Below are positions 60,157 to 64,000 of a DNA stretch of 64,000 bases, piece by piece; position 1 is the stretch's first letter, and each line of letters begins with the position of its first letter. The stretch is from Mycobacterium sp. 141 (lineage in GTDB: Bacteria > Actinomycetota > Actinomycetes > Mycobacteriales > Mycobacteriaceae), in assembly GCF_000382405.1 (NCBI RefSeq), contig NZ_KB908264.1, forward strand, positions 80,110-144,109, written 5' to 3'. A program made the translations under genes and the position numbers. The notes beneath the pieces are model-generated. The model worked only from the letters and a program-made list of their open reading frames with translations. It was not told where the DNA came from and ran no database searches.

Positions 60157-61080
60157 CTACTGCCCAGCCAGGCCCAATCGTTCAACCAACCACCGCCGCA
60201 ACTCGGGGCCGTAGTCGTCACGTTCCAACGCAAAGTCAACCGCAGCCATCAGGTAGCCGCCGGGATTTCCCAGGTCGTGTCGAGCGCCGCGGTGCACCAC
60301 CACATGTACCGGATGGCCCTCGTCGATCAGCAACGAGATGGCGTCGGTGAGCTGAATCTCGCCGCCGACCCCGCGCGGAACGCGGCGCAGTGCATCGAAG
60401 ATCGCCCGGTCCAGAACGTACCGGCCGGCCGCGGCGTAGTGCGACGGGGCGTCCTCGGCCTTGGGCTTCTCGACCATGCCCTTGACCCGCAGGACGTTCG
60501 GGTTGGTGGAGTCGGGAACGGGCTCCACGTCGAACACGCCGTAGGCACTGATCTCGTCGCCGGGCACCTCGATTGCACACAGCACCGAGCCACCGCGCTT
60601 GGACCGTACCCGCGACATCGTCTCCAGCACACCGGTCGGCAGCACCAGGTCATCGGGCAGCAGCACGGAGATGGCGTCCTCGTCGGGATGCAGGCTCACC
60701 TCGACACAGCTCACGGCGTGGCCCAACCCGAGCGGCTCGGCCTGCACGACCGATTCGACCTTGATCAGAGCAGGCGCGCGGCGCACCTTCTCGAGCATCT
60801 TCACCTTGCCGCGCGCCGCCAGCGTGCCCTCGAGCACGAGGTCCTCGACGAAATGCGCGACGACACCGTCCTTGCCTTCGGAGGTGACGATGATCAGCCG
60901 TTCGGCGCCGGCTTCTGCGGCCTCTGCGGCGACCAGTTCGATGCCGGGCGTATCGACCACGGGCAGCAGTTCTTTCGGCACCGTCTTGGTGGCGGGGAGA
61001 AACCGTGTGCCCAGGCCTGCAGCCGGGACGACTGCCGTGTAGGGAATAGGCACCACAGGCGGCTTCGCAGACGTGGTCAT
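60157..61080 (-). CDS. galU: UTP-glucose-1-phosphate uridylyltransferase
   Basis: Makes UDP-glucose for trehalose, glycans and cell wall. The 307 residues show TAVVPAAGLGTRFLPATKTV, then PKELLPVVDTPGIELVAAEA, QAEPLGLGHAVSC, and LLPDDLVLPTGVL. The ATG at 61080 has a good match to family starts. It is divergent from the folate cyclo-ligase gene and begins the galU-glp-rimJ unit. Confidence 0.96.
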   Translation of the reverse strand: MTTSAKPPVVPIPYTAVVPAAGLGTRFLPATKTVPKELLPVVDTPGIELVAAEAAEAGAERLIIVTSEGKDGVVAHFVEDLVLEGTLAARGKVKMLEKVRRAPALIKVESVVQAEPLGLGHAVSCVEVSLHPDEDAISVLLPDDLVLPTGVLETMSRVRSKRGGSVLCAIEVPGDEISAYGVFDVEPVPDSTNPNVLRVKGMVEKPKAEDAPSHYAAAGRYVLDRAIFDALRRVPRGVGGEIQLTDAISLLIDEGHPVHVVVHRGARHDLGNPGGYLMAAVDFALERDDYGPELRRWLVERLGLAGQ

Positions 61081-61107
61081 CGTTCATACCCTAATGCGCG
61101 TTCTGAC

Positions 61108-61707
61108 ATGGTGGGGGTTGTGACCCCACTGACGAAGCCCGAGTTACGAGCCGCGCTGCTGCGCGCGCGGCGCGCAATCCCGCAGGAGTCGCGCGACGCG
61201 GAGGCCGAGGCGCTCTGCCAGTGGCTCCCCGGTCTCGTCGGGCCGGGTCAGACCGTGTGCGCGTACGTGCCGGTCGGTTCCGAACCTGGCTCCCCCGCAC
61301 TCCTCGACCGGCTGCTCGAGCTCGGCGCCCGGGTGCTGCTCCCCATCGCCCGAAACGACGCCGACGGAGTTCCCCTGCCGTTGCAGTGGGCCGAATATCA
61401 GCCGGGCAGCCTGCAGCCGGCGGGTTTCGGGCTGCGCGAACCCCCGCCCCCCTACCTGCCTGCCGAGACGGTGAGCGAGGCGGCCGCGATCCTGGTGCCT
61501 GCGCTGGCGGTGGACCGATCCGGCGCACGACTGGGTCGCGGCGCAGGCTTCTATGACCGCACCCTGAGTGCCGCCGTCGCCGGGGCGAAACTGATCGCCG
61601 TGGTGCGCGACGACGAACTGCTCGACGAACTGCCCGCCGAGCCCCACGACATCCGGATGACCCACGTCATGACGCCGGCCGGGGGTATCGCCTCCCTTGC
61701 TCTATGA
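61108..61707 (+). CDS. 5-formyltetrahydrofolate cyclo-ligase
   Basis: Converts 5-formyl-THF to 5,10-methenyl-THF with ATP. The 199 residues show KPELRAALLRARRAIPQES, VCAYVPVGSEPGS, LVPALAVDRSGARLGRGAGF with the conserved GxGxGxYDR-type ending YDRTL, and the C-terminal PHDIRMTHVMTP. ATG 61108 is chosen; a GTG at 61120 is possible. The long frame upstream to 59260 is antisense to galU and moeA and is not coding. Equivalent to Rv0992c. Confidence 0.92.
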   Translation: MVGVVTPLTKPELRAALLRARRAIPQESRDAEAEALCQWLPGLVGPGQTVCAYVPVGSEPGSPALLDRLLELGARVLLPIARNDADGVPLPLQWAEYQPGSLQPAGFGLREPPPPYLPAETVSEAAAILVPALAVDRSGARLGRGAGFYDRTLSAAVAGAKLIAVVRDDELLDELPAEPHDIRMTHVMTPAGGIASLAL

Positions 61708-61802
61708 CGTGGGCGCCGCGATCCGCAGCTTCGCCAGGACCGCCGGGCTTACCCGATGCGCGGGCGGCATCGCGCGGGAATGGCCCGCCCCACGTAGCGG
61801 TT

Positions 61803-61829
61803 CTAGCACTTGAGCCGGTAGAGTGCTAA
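61803..61829 (+). promoter_or_regulatory. CIRCE element (HrcA operator) upstream of fmdB/ruc
   Basis: CTAGCACTT, 9 bases, GAGTGCTAA. The right half is perfect and the left has two mismatches to TTAGCACTC; the 9-base spacer is exact. It lies 26 bases before the GTG start, so HrcA should repress this gene except during heat or proteotoxic stress. Confidence 0.85.
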
Positions 61830-61855
61830 CAAGATTGACCTAGTCGGAGGTTTTC

Positions 61856-62182
61856 GTGCCTACCTATTCCTATGCGTGTACCGAATGCGGCAATCGGTTC
61901 GACGCGGTGCAAGCGTTCAGCGACGATGCGCTGACCACCTGCCCGAAGTGCTCCGGTCGGCTGCGCAAGCTGTTCGGCTCAGTGGGAGTGGTGTTCAAGG
62001 GCAGCGGCTTCTACCGCACCGACAACCGAGAGTCGGGCAAGAGCTCGTCGAACGGCTCGGCAAAGAGCGGCGAGAGCGCAAGCTCGTCGGAGAAGTCCTC
62101 TTCTTCGCCGTCCTCTTCCTCATCATCGAACAGCTCGTCGAGCAGCTCCAGCTCCGCCCCCGCAGCCGCGGCATCGAGCTGA
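61856..62182 (+). CDS. ruc: FmdB-family zinc-ribbon protein, Ruc-like chaperone (Rv0991c)
   Basis: A 108-residue protein. Residues 1-55 are a zinc ribbon with CTECGNRFD and CPKCSGRLRKLF (two CxxC pairs), the rest a low-complexity Ser-rich tail (runs of up to 11 Ser among residues 62-101). This matches Rv0991c, described as a redox-regulated chaperone with an unstructured C-terminus. GTG start behind CGGAGG. The CIRCE element upstream supports heat-shock control by HrcA. Confidence 0.88.
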   Translation: MPTYSYACTECGNRFDAVQAFSDDALTTCPKCSGRLRKLFGSVGVVFKGSGFYRTDNRESGKSSSNGSAKSGESASSSEKSSSSPSSSSSSNSSSSSSSSAPAAAASS

Positions 62183-62252
62183 CCGACAGAGTTATCCACA
62201 GGCCGGCGAAAACATCGTTCCGGCACCCGATGTCGGCGCCTACGGTGGCGCC

Positions 62253-62894
62253 ATGGCCGAATCACTCAACCCTTCGGCACTGCGCCGCCTGGGCGTCGCG
62301 CTGCGCCCGGACTGGTCCCGCACGGTCGCTGCCCGACGCGCCGCAGCTGCCGGCCTCGTGATGCTCGCCGGCATCGCCGCCGTACGGTCCGATCCACGGG
62401 GCGATCTCACCCAGATCGTGGTGGCCGCACATGATCTGACGCCGGGCGTGACGCTGACCGCCGAAGACGTCCGGCTGGAGAGCCGCAGTGCCGCCACCGT
62501 GCCCGATGGAGCCCAGACTGACGTCACCGCCATGATCGGTGCCACAGTGGCCGGGCCCGCGCGCCGCGGTGAGGTGCTCACCGACGTGCGCCTGCTCGGA
62601 TCCCGTCTGAGTGAATCGATCGCCGGCCCGGACGCCAGGATCGTGCCGTTACAACTGAGAGACACCGCCGTGCTGGACCTGATCCGGCCCGGTGATGTGG
62701 TCGACGTACTCACGGCCGGCGACAGCGCTGAATCCCGGCCCCGGGTCCTGGCCACCGACGGGGTGGTGGTTCTGGTGTCAGAGAAGCCCAAGGGCGGCGG
62801 CGAACGGGTGGCTCTGGTGGCCCTGCCTGCGCGGTCGGCAAACGAGGTGGCCACTGCAAGCCTGGTCGCGGCTGTGACCGTTGTGATGCATTAG
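62253..62894 (+). CDS. SAF-domain membrane-associated protein (Rv0990c-like)
   Basis: A 213-residue protein with a single hydrophobic segment near residues 29-45 (RAAAAGLVMLAGIAAV) and a SAF domain (VVAAHDLTPGVTLTAEDVRL, ARRGEVLTDVRL) followed by a CpaB/RcpC-like region (IRPGDVVDVLTAGD). CpaB-like proteins act in Flp pilus assembly, but no pilus genes are adjacent, so the role is open. It follows the fmdB gene by 70 bases. Confidence 0.8.
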   Translation: MAESLNPSALRRLGVALRPDWSRTVAARRAAAAGLVMLAGIAAVRSDPRGDLTQIVVAAHDLTPGVTLTAEDVRLESRSAATVPDGAQTDVTAMIGATVAGPARRGEVLTDVRLLGSRLSESIAGPDARIVPLQLRDTAVLDLIRPGDVVDVLTAGDSAESRPRVLATDGVVVLVSEKPKGGGERVALVALPARSANEVATASLVAAVTVVMH

Positions 62895-62996
62895 CGGTGC
62901 ACTGCAGCGATGATCGAACTCTGCTGACATCCGCGCAACTCGGTTAGTGTTCGCTTGTTCACCCATAATTGTCGTCACTGCAGGAAGGGTCCCGGC

Positions 62997-63458
62997 ATGT
63001 TTAAGGGCTTCAAGGAGTTTCTGTCGAGGGGAAACGTCATCGACCTGGCCGTCGCCGTGGTCATCGGCGCGGCATTCACGGGCTTGGTCACGGCGTTCAC
63101 CGAAAAGGTGGTCCAGCCACTGATCGACCGGATCGGCGCCGGCCCCGACAAGGAATACGGAATTCTGAAGATCTCGCTGGGCGGAAATCCCGAGACCTTC
63201 ATCGACTTCAACGCCGTGCTGTCGGCCGTGATCAACTTTCTTCTGGTGGCCATGGTGCTCTACTTCGTCATCGTGCTGCCTTATAAGAAGCTGCGCGAGC
63301 GTGGCGAGGTTGAGCAGGCACAGGACACCGAGCTGAGCCTACTCACCGAGATTCGTGATCTGCTGGCCGAAGGCGGATCCACCGGCAAGCACGTCACCGG
63401 CCCGGGCACCGGCCCCAGTCCGGACACTGCCGAGACGACCAGCGCCGACCGGACATAG
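62997..63458 (+). CDS. mscL: Large-conductance mechanosensitive channel
   Basis: A 153-residue channel that opens under membrane tension. [20 protein letters not shown] and [20 protein letters not shown] form the N-terminal helix and TM1; [20 protein letters not shown] is TM2; the cytoplasmic helix [11 protein letters not shown] follows, then a disordered tail. The ATG at 62997 behind GGAAGGG is the family start. A strong hairpin terminates it before the convergent porin. Confidence 0.97.
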   Translation: MFKGFKEFLSRGNVIDLAVAVVIGAAFTGLVTAFTEKVVQPLIDRIGAGPDKEYGILKISLGGNPETFIDFNAVLSAVINFLLVAMVLYFVIVLPYKKLRERGEVEQAQDTELSLLTEIRDLLAEGGSTGKHVTGPGTGPSPDTAETTSADRT

Positions 63459-63493
63459 CCGTCACGCTGAAACGCCAACAGCCCTGAGATGCG

Positions 63494-63533
63494 AACAGCC
63501 CCCGGAGGAATCCGGGGGCTGTTGCGTTTACCT
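63494..63533. terminator. Hairpin terminator between mscL and the porin gene
   Basis: AACAGCCCCCGGA and TCCGGGGGCTGTT pair perfectly (13 bp) around a GGAA loop. No long T-run follows on the + strand. It serves the convergent pair. Confidence 0.8.
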
Positions 63534-63541
63534 GGGGGATG

Positions 63542-64000
63542 TCAGTTCATGTTCCAGGGGTCGCCGTAAGTGGTGACGCTGTCACCGGTGGAGGCGATCA
63601 GGCGGGCGAACGGACGCAGCAGCACACCACCGGCCGCGCCGGTCACGGTGCCGTGGGCGTTGGAGACCGCCACCCCGCCGGCCGGGCCCTTGACGTCCAC
63701 CGAGAAGGTCGCGACCTCCTGGATACCGGGGCCGTTACCCAGGTCGGCCGAGATCGACACACCGGGGAACAGGTTGGGGGTGATGACCGAGCCCAGCGGG
63801 GCAAACCCACTGCCCAGCGGTGCCGGCGCGATCGACGCATCGTCGAGCAGGATGTTCGGGGTGGTGTAGCTGAAGTTGATGCCCACACCCAGTGACCACG
63901 GGAAGCCGATCTGATAGCCCAGTTCCAGCGTGCCCGCGAAGTCATCGGCACCGGGGCCCTCAACGTGGTACTTGGCCCGACCGGAATGGAACCACTCACG
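63542..64000 (-). CDS. mspA: MspA-family porin, 5' part beyond the window
   Basis: Octameric outer-membrane pore of fast-growing mycobacteria. The 152 residues present cover the beta-barrel part: REWFHSGRAKYHVEGPGADD, LGYQIGFPWSLGVGINFSYT, PNLFPGVSISADLGNGPGIQ, then VSNAHGTVTGAAGGVLLRPF and the terminal GDSVTTYGDPWNMN, nearly identical to MspA. The frame is open to the right edge, so the signal peptide and first ~60 residues are missing. Confidence 0.96.
   Translation of the reverse strand, partial: REWFHSGRAKYHVEGPGADDFAGTLELGYQIGFPWSLGVGINFSYTTPNILLDDASIAPAPLGSGFAPLGSVITPNLFPGVSISADLGNGPGIQEVATFSVDVKGPAGGVAVSNAHGTVTGAAGGVLLRPFARLIASTGDSVTTYGDPWNMN

Noticed and set aside
59260..61107. Long + strand frame upstream of the folate cyclo-ligase
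   Set aside because: It runs antisense to moeA/glp and galU; only the part from 61108 matches a protein family.

Overview
The window is chromosomal DNA of a fast-growing mycobacterium (Mycolicibacterium type). Codon use is GC-rich and GTG starts are common. The gene order eno-lpqU-mazG-mfd-tetR-glmU-prs-lpqT-rplY-pth-pks16-ispE-ksgA-rpfB-tatD-metG-pabB-rsmI-pmt-arcA-alkB-pat-glpR-rimJ-moeA/glp-galU-folate cyclo-ligase-fmdB-SAF-mscL matches, from memory, M. tuberculosis Rv1023 down to Rv0985c. The right edge runs into an MspA-type porin, which belongs to fast growers.

Layout. 1-1904: partial enolase and the lipoprotein transglycosylase LpqU. 2015-9759: two complete EfeUOB iron-uptake operons in tandem, each preceded by an IdeR-like box; they separate lpqU from mazG. 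9776-11465: a beta-lactamase-like serine hydrolase, a 560-base repeat cluster and a small unknown gene. 11455-23709: MazG, Mfd, a TetR regulator, tRNA-Gln, GlmU, ribose-phosphate pyrophosphokinase, ArsC-like protein, LpqT, bL25, peptidyl-tRNA hydrolase and the acyl-AMP ligase Pks16. 24021-31869: IspE, an inserted Ser/Thr kinase, KsgA (apparently with a CTG start), RpfB, TatD, MetG and glutamate dehydrogenase. 31971-34093: an oxidoreductase with an ECF41-type sigma factor. 34114-40480: PabB, RsmI, protein mannosyltransferase, a DUF559-type gene bracketed by hairpin repeats, arginine deiminase and SoxR. 40514-44857: AlkB, a group of lipoproteins and small secreted proteins, and the cAMP-regulated acetyltransferase Pat.

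The accessory centre (about 45.0-56.8 kb) holds a fur-katA operon with a divergent MarR, then a type VII secretion-linked three-gene cassette, then a genomic island in the 3' end of a tRNA-Ala(CGC) gene. The island contains an IS21-family element that seems to carry a phosphotransferase gene, a secreted protein with an HNH-like C-terminus followed by a candidate immunity gene, a Pro-rich membrane protein and the C-terminal stump of a tyrosine integrase. The tRNA 3' end and the integrase tail are both present again at the left end of the island, which suggests that two elements accreted at the same site.

The right part returns to core genes: GlpR/SepX-like membrane protein, RimJ, a MoeA-like protein lacking the usual catalytic Asp motif (probably the cell-division protein Glp), GalU, 5-formyl-THF cyclo-ligase, a CIRCE-controlled FmdB/Ruc zinc-ribbon protein, a SAF-domain protein, MscL and the partial porin.

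The most interesting unexplained structures are a family of three 61-nt hairpin repeats (two bracket the DUF559-type gene), a three-copy palindrome cluster at 10.8-11.1 kb, the twice-used tRNA-Ala island, and the secreted nuclease-like/immunity-like gene pair.
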